NCBI GenBank assembly: GCA_024762925.1
Contig: JANTGM010000004.1
Location: forward strand, 62,001-126,000
DNA: 64,000 nt
Origin: Kofleriaceae bacterium
GTDB lineage: Bacteria; Myxococcota_A; Polyangia; Haliangiales; Haliangiaceae
Reading direction: 5' to 3'
Shown here: in pieces, positions 28,816 through 37,056 of the stretch
Position numbering within the stretch: position 1 is the stretch's first letter
How the letters are laid out: each line of letters starts with the position of its first letter
Program-made: the position numbers and the translations under genes
The notes under the pieces: generated by a model
What the model saw: the letters and a program-made list of their open reading frames with translations, nothing else
Told to the model about the DNA's origin: nothing
Database searches by the model: none

Positions 28816-28900
28816 GTGTTTGTTCTCTTTGTTGTCGGTGTGTCGAGTCGCGACCTACGCAAACATGCGAAATCGCGGGGTTGATCGGTTAGGACGCGGC

Positions 28901-28929
28901 AATCTACTCGGGGGTGCAGAAGGTGTCAA
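28901..28929 (-). promoter_or_regulatory. Near-consensus sigma-70 promoter of the rpsP operon
   Basis: On the minus strand, TTGACA (28924-28929) is followed by a 17-base spacer and TAGATT (28901-28906), close to ideal for the housekeeping sigma factor. It lies about 85 bases before rpsP. Nothing else was recognised in the 294-base gap 28816-29109. Confidence 0.75.
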
Positions 28930-29109
28930 GCCTCGTATAACGAAGAGAAACTGTGCTTCCTGGTGCCCTTCAATTTTGGGGGATTGTCTCGTCGCTACTG
29001 TGGAGCGGAGACTTCCCAGATTCTCGCATTCCCATGAACAAAGATGCCTCTCGATAGCCCGCGCCCAGCGCCCCCAGCACTCCTCTGATGGGCTCGCTAG
29101 CCGTGCTAT

Positions 29110-30822
29110 ATGACTCGCATGCGTCACGTGGCTGTGTCGGCGATTGCCGCCCTCTTCTTCTTGAGCTTGCTCGGAGCTTGCTCATCAAACTCATCGAATG
29201 GCCCTTCGCCCAAACCAACCCCAGTCGAGCCAGTGGCCAAGCCCAAGCCCGACCTCACGATCTTTCTGACCGCAGAAATGAAGGGCAGCACTGAGCCCTG
29301 TGGGTGCACCTCGGATCCACTTGGTGATTTGGCCCGTACAACACAGCTCGTAGCCGATGCACGTGCCGCAGGCCCGGTTCTCGTATTCGATGGGGGTTCA
29401 ACGCTTTATTCCGAGGTCAAGCTCTCCGAAAGCGCCAGGGCCCAAGAACTCTTGAAGTCGAAGCTCATCGCAACGGCTCTCTCAAACGACTTGAAAACTG
29501 ACGCTGTTGGTCTTGGCCCATACGATTTTGGTGGAGGTGCTGCGGCTGTCACTCCACCGAGGCACGCAATCAACATCGCATCCGACTCTGGAGTGCCAAC
29601 CAAGGCGCCCGAAGTCATCGACGCTGGCGGCATCAAGGTTGGCGTCTTTGGAGTTGTCTCGCAAGACGCTCTTTCTGGCGTTGGTGTGACGGTCTCGGAG
29701 CCAGGTCCAGCCACGACCAAGGCCATCGCGGATCTCAAAGCCAAGGGCGCTCAAGTGATTGTTGCACTTGCCCAGATGACCAAGGACGAAGCGCGAGAGC
29801 TGGCGAAGACGGTGCCAGGAATGGACTTTGTATTGGTGTCTCAGAATCTTCCTGAGCCCGACGAAGTGCGTGCAGAGCCGATGCAGGTTGGGGAGTCATG
29901 GCTCTTTATGCCTGCCAATCGCGGCCAGGTTGTAAGCCGTTTGCGGCTAAATCGCCGCGGAGATGGCAGGTTTGCCGATGCACTTGGTGTTGTGCGTGCC
30001 GAAGGGGAGATTGAGCGAATGGCTGAACAGCTTACCAACCTGCAAGCTGATCTTGAGAAGTGGGCAAATGATCCCACAGCAGACAAGGCGTTTGTTGCGT
30101 CGAAGAAGGCCGAGGTTGAGGCACTGGCAGCTCGCCAAGCCAAACTTCGCGCAGAACCGTTACAGATTCCCGAGACCGGGAACTACTTCACACTGGCACA
30201 GCTGAAGATTCACAAGGGCCTGGCCTGCGATCCCAAACTGGTTGAGGCAAAGCGCGCCTATGACAAGGAGTCCGGGCTCGCCAACGTACGGGCGGCGGCA
30301 GGCAAGAAATCTGAGCCTGCGGCCAAGGGCGAAGCCTCTTACGTGGGCTCGGAGATTTGTGAGAACTGCCACGACCAAGCGCAGGAGTTTTGGCAGGGAA
30401 CACTGCACGCAAAAGCCTGGAAAACCCTGGAGGACCTTGGCAAGGAGTTCAACTTCGATTGCATTGGCTGCCATGTCACGGGCTTCGAAAAGCCTGGCGG
30501 CTCAAACATTTTCTACAACGAGCCCCTGCGCGATGTTCAATGCGAGCAATGCCACGGCCCTGGTAGTCTCCACATCGATGCCAAGGGCGAGGCAAAGAGA
30601 AGTACTATCGTGCTCAGCCCTGAAGAGTCCGTCTGCGGTCAATGCCATACCAAAGAGCACAGCGACACCTTCGAATTTCAGGCGTATCTGCGCGATGTGA
30701 CCGGCCCCGGCCACGGGGCGAACTTCAGAAAAACTCTGGGAGAAGGCGACACAGGTGCGAGCCTGCGCGCGGCCGCCCTCAAGAAAGCGGGAGTCGACAT
30801 TGGCCAAAACTGCCCAAAGTAG
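29110..30822 (+). CDS. Tetraheme cytochrome lipoprotein with eroded 5'-nucleotidase-like domain
   Basis: The product has 570 residues with lipobox LLGAC (Cys about 24, then Ser). Residues 45-300 resemble the metallophosphatase half of UshA-type 5'-nucleotidases (TAEMKGSTEPCGCTSDPLGD, PVLVFDGGSTLY, GLGPYDFGGG). The usual metal ligands are changed: DGGS replaces D[AG]GD, and GPYD replaces GNHE/D. A coiled-coil segment lies around 300-350. Residues 410-540 are a cytochrome c554-like module with four CXXCH heme sites at Cys417, 451, 478 and 509 (CENCH, CIGCH, CEQCH, CGQCH) and the phrase CIGCHVTGF. It is an envelope electron-transfer protein, partner unknown. First gene of an apparent operon reaching to 35328. 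Confidence 0.85.
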   Translation: MTRMRHVAVSAIAALFFLSLLGACSSNSSNGPSPKPTPVEPVAKPKPDLTIFLTAEMKGSTEPCGCTSDPLGDLARTTQLVADARAAGPVLVFDGGSTLYSEVKLSESARAQELLKSKLIATALSNDLKTDAVGLGPYDFGGGAAAVTPPRHAINIASDSGVPTKAPEVIDAGGIKVGVFGVVSQDALSGVGVTVSEPGPATTKAIADLKAKGAQVIVALAQMTKDEARELAKTVPGMDFVLVSQNLPEPDEVRAEPMQVGESWLFMPANRGQVVSRLRLNRRGDGRFADALGVVRAEGEIERMAEQLTNLQADLEKWANDPTADKAFVASKKAEVEALAARQAKLRAEPLQIPETGNYFTLAQLKIHKGLACDPKLVEAKRAYDKESGLANVRAAAGKKSEPAAKGEASYVGSEICENCHDQAQEFWQGTLHAKAWKTLEDLGKEFNFDCIGCHVTGFEKPGGSNIFYNEPLRDVQCEQCHGPGSLHIDAKGEAKRSTIVLSPEESVCGQCHTKEHSDTFEFQAYLRDVTGPGHGANFRKTLGEGDTGASLRAAALKKAGVDIGQNCPK

Positions 30823-31219
30823 TCGCGTGCGACGCACTGGCTTGGCCTTTGGTGTTTCTCTGAGCCTAGTCCTGGCCTGTGGAGGCCCAACCGCAATCGG
30901 CAAGTCGCCTGGCAGCTCGGTAACGGGAAAGGCCTCTTGGTATGGCGGCAAGTTTCACGGCAGAAAAACTGCCTCGGGAGCGCGATTTGACAAAAATGCG
31001 CTAACGGCTGCTCATCGCACCCTGCCCTTTGGCACTCGAGTGCGCGTAACCAACTTGCGCAACAAGAAATCTGTGGTGGTGCGTATCAATGATCGCGGTC
31101 CCTTTGGCAGACGTGAGCGAATCATCGATGTTTCCGAAGCTGCTGCGAATGCGCTCGGCATGAAGAAGGCTGGGGTGATCCGCATACGGCTTCAGGTCTT
31201 GAGCAGGCCCTCCTCCTAA
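30800..31219 (+). CDS. rlpA: RlpA-like lipoprotein (DPBB domain)
   Basis: I chose TTG at 30800-30802, with GGGAG 6 bases upstream; this gives 139 residues and overlaps the end of the cytochrome gene by 23 bases. An alternative is GTG at 30827. The signal peptide ends in lipobox LVLAC (then Gly). The rest is a double-psi beta barrel typical of RlpA: GKASWYGGKFHGRKTASG, THRTLPFGT-like AHRTLPFGTRVRVTNL, and INDRGPFG. RlpA family members cleave or bind glycan strands lacking peptides in septal peptidoglycan. The SPOR domain of longer homologues is absent. Confidence 0.88.
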   Translation: MAKTAQSSRVRRTGLAFGVSLSLVLACGGPTAIGKSPGSSVTGKASWYGGKFHGRKTASGARFDKNALTAAHRTLPFGTRVRVTNLRNKKSVVVRINDRGPFGRRERIIDVSEAAANALGMKKAGVIRIRLQVLSRPSS

Positions 31220-31234
31220 CGTAGGGTCCGGGAT

Positions 31235-31780
31235 ATGCGAAGTCGTCGTACAGCCCTGTGGTTCCTCTTGTTCTTGCTCTGTGGTTGCAAGTTCGAAGCG
31301 TCCTGCGGCTCCAATGACAATCGGCTCAACACAAAGAAGGGTGAGACCGTTCTTGGCCAGTGGCTGGAGAAGCAATCCATTCCCGCCGAGAGCATCGACT
31401 GTCCAGACGACATTGAAATGCGAGAGGGCACAAGTTTCATTTGCAAGGCACTCATTGCCAACGCAGATGGAACCAGCATCGATATTCGCGTGCACCAAAC
31501 CTCAAGCACCGGCGACATTCGCCTAGAGCACGCAAGCGACATTCAGACCGCTGAACGCGTGGAGCGGGGCTTGGCAGGTCAGATCTTGGATCAGACTGGA
31601 AAGACCGTTGTGGTGGATTGCGGTGCACGCGTTCGCTTGGCAGTGCCAGGAACCAAGTTCCGCTGCAAGGTCGTTGAGCAAAACGCAGGTGCCAACCGAG
31701 CGACAGCGACGGCAGAGACGTTCGAGGTTGAGATAACGATTAAAGACACCAGCGGCGACTGGCAAGCACAACGCCTTTAA
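31235..31780 (+). CDS. Lipoprotein with tandem DUF4333-like domains
   Basis: The product has 181 residues with lipobox LLCGC (second Cys lipidated, then Lys). Two copies of a module of about 70 residues are seen: SIDCPDDIEMREGTSFICKA near 50-70 and VVDCGARVRLAVPGTKFRCK near 128-148. The pattern with paired Cys (DC...G..F.C) is that of DUF4333, common in actinobacterial lipoproteins. The paired cysteines would form one disulfide per module. Function is unknown. It lies 15 bases after the rlpA-like gene and 20 before the ABC ATPase. Confidence 0.72.
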   Translation: MRSRRTALWFLLFLLCGCKFEASCGSNDNRLNTKKGETVLGQWLEKQSIPAESIDCPDDIEMREGTSFICKALIANADGTSIDIRVHQTSSTGDIRLEHASDIQTAERVERGLAGQILDQTGKTVVVDCGARVRLAVPGTKFRCKVVEQNAGANRATATAETFEVEITIKDTSGDWQAQRL

Positions 31781-31800
31781 GCTACTACCGCTTCTCCCTC

Positions 31801-32772
31801 ATGAGCACCATCATTCAACTCCAGAACCTCAGCAAGAGCTATGGTTCTGTCAAGGCGCTCAAGGGGCTCACTGCGGAGATAAGCGGCAACGTCATCGGGC
31901 TGCTTGGCCCCAATGGTGCTGGCAAGTCGACCATGCTCAAGTGCCTTCTGGGCCTCACACCACACGACGGCGCAGCAAAGGTCCTGGGGCTTAGCACCAC
32001 CGAAGAGTCGTTTCGCATTCGCGATCGTGTTGGCTACATGCCCGAAATGGATTCATACCTCTCTGGGCTTAGCGCAGTCGAGTTGTGTTGCTTTGCGGCC
32101 GAGCTAAGTGGTTTACCTAAGAACGAAGCGATGCAACGCGCTCATGCCGCTCTCTACTACGCGGGGCTCGAAGACAAGCGCTACTTGAAGGTAGAAGGCT
32201 ACTCCACTGGGCTTAAGCAGCGCGTAAAGCTCGCCCAAGCGCTGGTGCACGATCCGGAGCTTCTCTTCCTTGACGAGCCGACCAACGGCCTTGACCCCCG
32301 AGCCCGCGACGAGATGCTGGAACTCATCATGGATCTGCCAAAAAAGCGCGGCTGCTCCATCGTGATTTCCACCCATCTTTTGCCTGATGTCGACCGCATT
32401 TGCGACCAAGTCATCATCATGCAGCAGGGCGAGCTCAAGTTCACTGGCACCATTGAATCGCTTCGAAACAGCGGTACTGGTGTCAATGAGCAAACCTTCG
32501 AATTGGAGATGCGCGATCCAACTGACGAGTTCGCGGAGCATTTGCGGGGCGCTGGCTGTGAGGTTGAGGATCGTCCTGGCTTGCGCATGGTTGTCACCGT
32601 GCCCGATGGCGATGACAGCAGTTTCTTGATGCGAGAAGCCATGGCATCTGGAGCCCAGTTGCGACACCTCGAAGTTCGATTGGAAACACTGGAAGAGGCA
32701 TTTCTTCGAGTTGTTGGCGAAGAGCTCGTGCAAGAGGCGCCGGCAGCCAAGGGCGAGGAAGGCCTGGCATGA
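31801..32772 (+). CDS. ABC transporter ATPase
   Basis: The product has 323 residues. Walker A is GPNGAGKST (36-44), the signature loop is YSTGLKQRVKLAQAL (deviating from LSGGQ), and Walker B is LLFLDEPTNGLDP with the H-loop in STHLLPDVDR. The C-terminal 90 residues form the extra domain of the CcmA/drug-export-type subfamily (EMRDPTDEFAEHLRGAGCEV). It energises the permease encoded next, with which it overlaps by 4 bases (ATGA). The substrate is not predictable. Confidence 0.92.
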   Translation: MSTIIQLQNLSKSYGSVKALKGLTAEISGNVIGLLGPNGAGKSTMLKCLLGLTPHDGAAKVLGLSTTEESFRIRDRVGYMPEMDSYLSGLSAVELCCFAAELSGLPKNEAMQRAHAALYYAGLEDKRYLKVEGYSTGLKQRVKLAQALVHDPELLFLDEPTNGLDPRARDEMLELIMDLPKKRGCSIVISTHLLPDVDRICDQVIIMQQGELKFTGTIESLRNSGTGVNEQTFELEMRDPTDEFAEHLRGAGCEVEDRPGLRMVVTVPDGDDSSFLMREAMASGAQLRHLEVRLETLEEAFLRVVGEELVQEAPAAKGEEGLA

Positions 32773-33668
32773 GCGAACGCAAGGCTGCGATTCACGATCT
32801 TGGCTACCAACGGTATGCTGGTGGCCGTCGCCCTCAAAGCACACGTTGGCAAGTCATCGTTCGCAACATGATGTCAATGTCGTGGAAGGGCTGGTGGCGC
32901 TACAAGATGCCCCTTGGCGCTGCGGTCGCAACCATGATCGGCATCGCTGTTGGCATCTACTTCTCGCGAAACGAAATCTTCGAAGCAGCCCCTGGAATGG
33001 GCGAACAGATTCGAACCATTGCCGATAGCCTAATCCCTCGCAGCTACACCTGGTTTGGCTACTCCTCACTGATCATTTGCCTCACGATCTTGGCTGGTAC
33101 CATTTCGCGAGACCTCCAGGCGGGCGCCTTTGAGTTCTACTTCTCGCGGCCAGTGCGCCCTTTAGACTACGTCATCGGCAAGTTGGTCGGCGCCTCGATG
33201 CTTTTGGCTCCCATTCTCTTGCTTGGGCCGCTCTTGCTCACGGTCTATCGCATGGGTCTCACCGGTAGTGTCGATAAAGCGCTCGATACCATCTCATGGA
33301 TTCCCCGAGCACTCATTGTTGGAATTGTCGCAACGTTGGTGCAAGCGAGCGTTGCTCTCGCGTTCGGTGCTCTCACCAACAGGCCACGTTATGCCGTCGT
33401 CGCCTATGCGGCATTCATCTTTCTCTTTGGCCCGATCATGTCTGGCATTGCGTTCGCTACGAAAATTCCTGAGATTGCCGCAATCTCCCCGAACTCCGCC
33501 ATTCTCGGGCTTTCAAGCGGAGTCTTCGAAGTGGACTTTCTCTTTGGTGCCCCTGCCCCATCGCTCGGAGTTTCCATCGCAGCACTTCTGGGCTACATCG
33601 CTGCCTCCTTTCTACTCATCCTCTGGCGTGTTCGCCAAGCGCAACGCGCGGGCATGGGAGGTGGCTAG
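32769..33668 (+). CDS. ABC-2 type permease
   Basis: The product has 299 residues with about six membrane helices; the cytoplasmic N-terminus (residues 1-50) is basic, then helices near 55-72, 100-118, 140-158, 180-205, 215-235 and 270-290. The motif ISRDLQAGAFEFYFSRPVRP, just after the second helix, is the typical coupling region of ABC-2 permeases. The start overlaps the preceding ATPase stop and its own stop shares one base with the next GTG. It pairs with the first ATPase. Confidence 0.88.
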   Translation: MSERKAAIHDLGYQRYAGGRRPQSTRWQVIVRNMMSMSWKGWWRYKMPLGAAVATMIGIAVGIYFSRNEIFEAAPGMGEQIRTIADSLIPRSYTWFGYSSLIICLTILAGTISRDLQAGAFEFYFSRPVRPLDYVIGKLVGASMLLAPILLLGPLLLTVYRMGLTGSVDKALDTISWIPRALIVGIVATLVQASVALAFGALTNRPRYAVVAYAAFIFLFGPIMSGIAFATKIPEIAAISPNSAILGLSSGVFEVDFLFGAPAPSLGVSIAALLGYIAASFLLILWRVRQAQRAGMGGG

Positions 33669-34591
33669 TGTCCAAACTCGCAATCGAGGCAGATGGCCTC
33701 AGCAAGTGGTACGGGCCAGTTCTCGGTGTTTCCGAAATCAGCTGGAGTGTAGGTGGCGGTGTTGTGGGGCTGCTGGGTCCCAATGGCGCTGGCAAGTCCA
33801 CCTTCATGAAGATGGTCGTTGGCCTCATGCGTCCCTCGCGTGGCTCGATCAGGATTTTCGGAGATGACCCATTCACAACGACCCGCGCTCGAAGTCGCAT
33901 TGCCTATGCTCCGGAGCACGAGACGGTATATGGCGAGCTCCTCGCAATCGAATTCGTGACATCAATGGCTAGGCTCTCCGGCGTCCCAAAGCCAAGACAA
34001 GCGGCCGAGAAAGCCCTCGTTGAGATGGGACTTGAGAAATCGATGGGCCGTATGCTGAAGGGCTTCTCGAAGGGCATGCGCCAGCGCGCAAAGCTCGCGA
34101 CGTGCATCGTCCACGATCCGGATCTTGTCGTCTTGGACGAACCTCTAACAGGAATCGATCCTCTTGAGCGTCGGCGCATTGTGGACCGCGTTCGGCAAAT
34201 GGCCAAGGATGGCAAAACTGTCCTCATCTCCAGCCACGTGCTTCACGAGGTCGAGGCAATCACCGAGGAAATCATGGTGATTTACCGTGGCCAAGTACTC
34301 GCAGAAGGCAACCTAAGAAAAATTCGCACTCTTGTCGACAAGCACCCTCACCGAATTAGGGTCGAATGCGGCGAGCCACGCAACTTGGCAAAGGCCATGG
34401 CAATGGCCGAGCACATCGTCAATCTCGAGTTTGGCCGTGATCATCTCATCGTCGAGACAGAGTCGCCCAACCTGTGCTACGACCTCATCACAGCCACCTG
34501 TCTAGAACAGAAAATTTCTCTGCGTTCACTAAGCAGTCCCGACAACAACTTGAGCGCCCTCTTTGACACACTTACCGGAGACCGTGCATGA
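33668..34591 (+). CDS. ABC transporter ATPase (second module)
   Basis: The product has 307 residues with a GTG start that overlaps the permease stop (TAGTG). Walker A is GPNGAGKST (37-45), the signature loop FSKGMRQRAKLATCI, Walker B DLVVLDEPLTGIDP, and H-loop SSHVLHEVE. About 33% of positions look shared with the first ATPase by eye, so it is probably an old paralogue. It should work with the permease encoded at 34588. Confidence 0.92.
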   Translation: MSKLAIEADGLSKWYGPVLGVSEISWSVGGGVVGLLGPNGAGKSTFMKMVVGLMRPSRGSIRIFGDDPFTTTRARSRIAYAPEHETVYGELLAIEFVTSMARLSGVPKPRQAAEKALVEMGLEKSMGRMLKGFSKGMRQRAKLATCIVHDPDLVVLDEPLTGIDPLERRRIVDRVRQMAKDGKTVLISSHVLHEVEAITEEIMVIYRGQVLAEGNLRKIRTLVDKHPHRIRVECGEPRNLAKAMAMAEHIVNLEFGRDHLIVETESPNLCYDLITATCLEQKISLRSLSSPDNNLSALFDTLTGDRA

Positions 34592-35328
34592 GCGACGGCA
34601 AGGGCACGGCATATGCACCGAGCGGTGCGGGCGCGGTTGCAGCAATCGCGCAGCTCACGCTTACGCGCTTTCTCCGCTCGAAAATCATCTTTGTCGCTGG
34701 CGTTATTGCACTGCTCCCAATGATTCCACTGATTGTTACAAGCAGCCAGCACGATAATGCAGGGCGGCATTGGAAGGAATTCATCGAACTCACAGCCTTT
34801 GTGCAGTTGCTTGTCGCGTCATTGCTGACTGCACCAGTCATCGCTGAAGAAATCGATGACAAGACCTACGCCTATCTGTGGTCGCGCCCAATCCCACGCT
34901 GGGCAATTCTCGCAGGCAAACTGCTCGTTGGCTGCCTCATCAGCATCGCGATGATGTCAATCTGCTTAGTGCTCGGAAGCCGAGTCGCAAAGGTCGGCGA
35001 CCCAGCAGCAATCGTGAGCGCCCTAGTTGGCATGGCTCTTGGGGTCGTGACAACGGGCTGCATGGCGTCGGCCTTTGGCACGCTTCTGCCCAAACATCCA
35101 CTCGCAGCCTCCATTGGCTACTTTCTGGTGCTCGATCTTGGCATTGGTGCCATGCCGTTTGCCATTGCGCGATTCTCGGTCATGCACAATGTCGTTGCGC
35201 TCTCTGGGTATGGCCCCGATGCAAATACTGTCGTGGCGAGTGTGTTTTGGTTGCTGGGATTAGCGGCACTAAGCACGGCAAGCACCCTGCGCCGTCTTGC
35301 TCGCAAAGAACTCTCGACAGGGTCCTAG
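34588..35328 (+). CDS. ABC-2 type permease (second module)
   Basis: The product has 246 residues, about six helices (near 28-45, 65-85, 105-125, 135-155, 165-185, 215-235), with the coupling motif APVIAEEIDDKTYAYLWSRP. It overlaps the preceding ATPase by 4 bases. Together the four genes (ATPase, permease, ATPase, permease) form two export-type modules, or one heteromeric transporter. The gene ends 18 bases before the convergent methyltransferase gene; no clear hairpin was seen between them. Confidence 0.87.
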   Translation: MSDGKGTAYAPSGAGAVAAIAQLTLTRFLRSKIIFVAGVIALLPMIPLIVTSSQHDNAGRHWKEFIELTAFVQLLVASLLTAPVIAEEIDDKTYAYLWSRPIPRWAILAGKLLVGCLISIAMMSICLVLGSRVAKVGDPAAIVSALVGMALGVVTTGCMASAFGTLLPKHPLAASIGYFLVLDLGIGAMPFAIARFSVMHNVVALSGYGPDANTVVASVFWLLGLAALSTASTLRRLARKELSTGS

Positions 35329-35346
35329 AACAACTCTTAGAACACG

Positions 35347-37056
35347 CTAGAGAAGTCCGGCCTTCGCCCTGGCTTGCCTCGCCCCACAAGCGACCACAAG
35401 CGCATCGGCTATGGACTCGAGCATGGCCACAAGCCTAGGCCACGGCCCAAGAATCGCCGCATCCAGTGCCCGACGATCGAGCATTCCAGCCTCCGCGGCG
35501 ACATTGCGGACAGGTCGTCTTGCCAAGGGTTCGAATGCCGCGACAATGGCTTCGTGCTCTGGGTGCTTTCGAATGTCAATGACGGGAAGCTTGGCCACAT
35601 CAGCTACGGTCCACTCCAACGCTCCCTGGCCCATGGACGCGCGCCCAAGCGACTCCAGCGCCAAAGACGTGCATGTCGCGTTGAGCAAGGCGGCGAGAAG
35701 TTGAGGCGTCACCATGTTCGGACCGTCGTGTGGACTCAGACTGTACATACGCTGATCGGCAACCATCGGAAAAGCGCTGTAAGGTTGTACGAAGCGCTCT
35801 GCATAGGCTTTGCAGAGAAAAACGTGGCCTGGGTGCGCACGCAAGGACCACCACGGCTTGCGATTGCGCAACGTGCCCCGCGATGCCGCACCAGAAAACC
35901 TCTCAAAATACCCCGCCAGCGCGGGGTGTTCAGCAAGATTGCAGGTTCGAGGAATCACCAGGGCAAACTGCTCCAGGTCATCGGCACCCACCGCAATGGT
36001 GCCCTGCCCCGAACGACCGCGCGCGGTCAGAAGAGGCTGCAAGAACTGGGAGTCCAATTTCCACTCAGTTGCCTGGGCCCGGCTGACGTAGAAAATCTCG
36101 TTGGCCCCCGACGTTATGCCTCGACGAACTTCGGCCAGTTCTCCAAGCGGAACCAGAGCATCGCCAGCCTCCGCTGCAAAGGAGAGCCACGCATCGGGTG
36201 CCCGAAGCGCGGCGGCCCAAGTATGCGGAAGGTTCCTTTCCGCCTCGCGCAGGGTGGCGATGTCTGCCAGCGAAGCGCCTTTGGCAAGTCGCGCTGCCGC
36301 TTGTCTCGTGCCACACGAAAGCCGTGCCAAGCGCACAGGCTTCGAGCTTGGCTTTGCATCAAATACTGCGATCACCGCGTGTATCGCGGCCTCAGCAAAC
36401 CAGCGTTCCTTCGGCGCATCCACGACAAGACGAAGCGACGAAACGGTTTCGGCCAACGCCCAAAACTCCGCGCCATATCCCGCATCAAAGAACGCCGAAG
36501 ACAAGACAAGTGCTGCAACCCCAGTCTCGCGCAGCTGTCCCAACAGACGCAGCACAAAGGGCGCTGCCAGGTCGCTCCTGCCGACCAAGGCCCGCACTGC
36601 TAGCTTGCCAAGCTGCGGCTGAGCGCGCAGTACACTTGCAACAATTGCCTCCTTGGCATCCGCCCCAACGCGCTCTTGGCGCACATAGGGAGGATTGCCA
36701 ACAATCAGGTCGGCGCGCGGTAGGTTGAGAGCTTCAGCATCGAAGAAGTCTCCGTTGATAAGCGTTGCCCTCGGCACATGCGAGCGCGCCTCGGCAATCG
36801 CTAGCTCGTCAATATCGACGCCGTAGAGGTGATTCGCAGCGACTCCACGTCGTTCTGCGCCCCTAAGAAAAACTCCATCACCACAACTTGGATCCATCAA
36901 CACATGGGGCGATGCCGTACCTTCAAGTGCGAGCGAAAGCGCTAGGTCGGCAACCGGCTCGGGGGTAAACCACTGCCCAAGTTGCTGCCGAGTTGGTCTA
37001 CGAGAAGTCACCTTCGGCCAAGAGCGTATCAAGAGCGGCTTCGTCAATGTTGCCAC
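35347..37056 (-). CDS. Orphan N6-adenine DNA methyltransferase (TaqI-like)
   Basis: The product has 569 residues from 37056; a GTG at 37009-37011 (554 residues) is a more conservative start because the longer form overlaps the dehydratase gene by 59 bases. SAM motif I is DPSCGDGVFL (55-64) preceded by GQWFTPEPVADLAL, and the catalytic motif is VGNPPYVRQE (NPPY 121-124), which marks amino-methylation of adenine. The C-terminal half has a target-recognition-type region (EVRRGITSGANEIFYVSR, and NRKPWWSLRAHPG). Length leaves no room for a nuclease domain, and no restriction enzyme gene lies nearby. It is therefore an orphan methyltransferase for epigenetic marking or a remnant of an R-M system. 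It ends the coaX operon. Confidence 0.88.
   Translation of the reverse strand: MATLTKPLLIRSWPKVTSRRPTRQQLGQWFTPEPVADLALSLALEGTASPHVLMDPSCGDGVFLRGAERRGVAANHLYGVDIDELAIAEARSHVPRATLINGDFFDAEALNLPRADLIVGNPPYVRQERVGADAKEAIVASVLRAQPQLGKLAVRALVGRSDLAAPFVLRLLGQLRETGVAALVLSSAFFDAGYGAEFWALAETVSSLRLVVDAPKERWFAEAAIHAVIAVFDAKPSSKPVRLARLSCGTRQAAARLAKGASLADIATLREAERNLPHTWAAALRAPDAWLSFAAEAGDALVPLGELAEVRRGITSGANEIFYVSRAQATEWKLDSQFLQPLLTARGRSGQGTIAVGADDLEQFALVIPRTCNLAEHPALAGYFERFSGAASRGTLRNRKPWWSLRAHPGHVFLCKAYAERFVQPYSAFPMVADQRMYSLSPHDGPNMVTPQLLAALLNATCTSLALESLGRASMGQGALEWTVADVAKLPVIDIRKHPEHEAIVAAFEPLARRPVRNVAAEAGMLDRRALDAAILGPWPRLVAMLESIADALVVACGARQARAKAGLL

Noticed and set aside
35528-35539. GGTTCGAATGCC, similar to a tRNA T-loop
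   Set aside because: No acceptor, D or anticodon stems can be built around it and it lies inside the methyltransferase gene.
35374-36603. 409-codon open frame antisense to the methyltransferase
   Set aside because: Arg/Pro/Cys-rich shadow with no domain; the minus-strand frame shows clear SAM and NPPY motifs.
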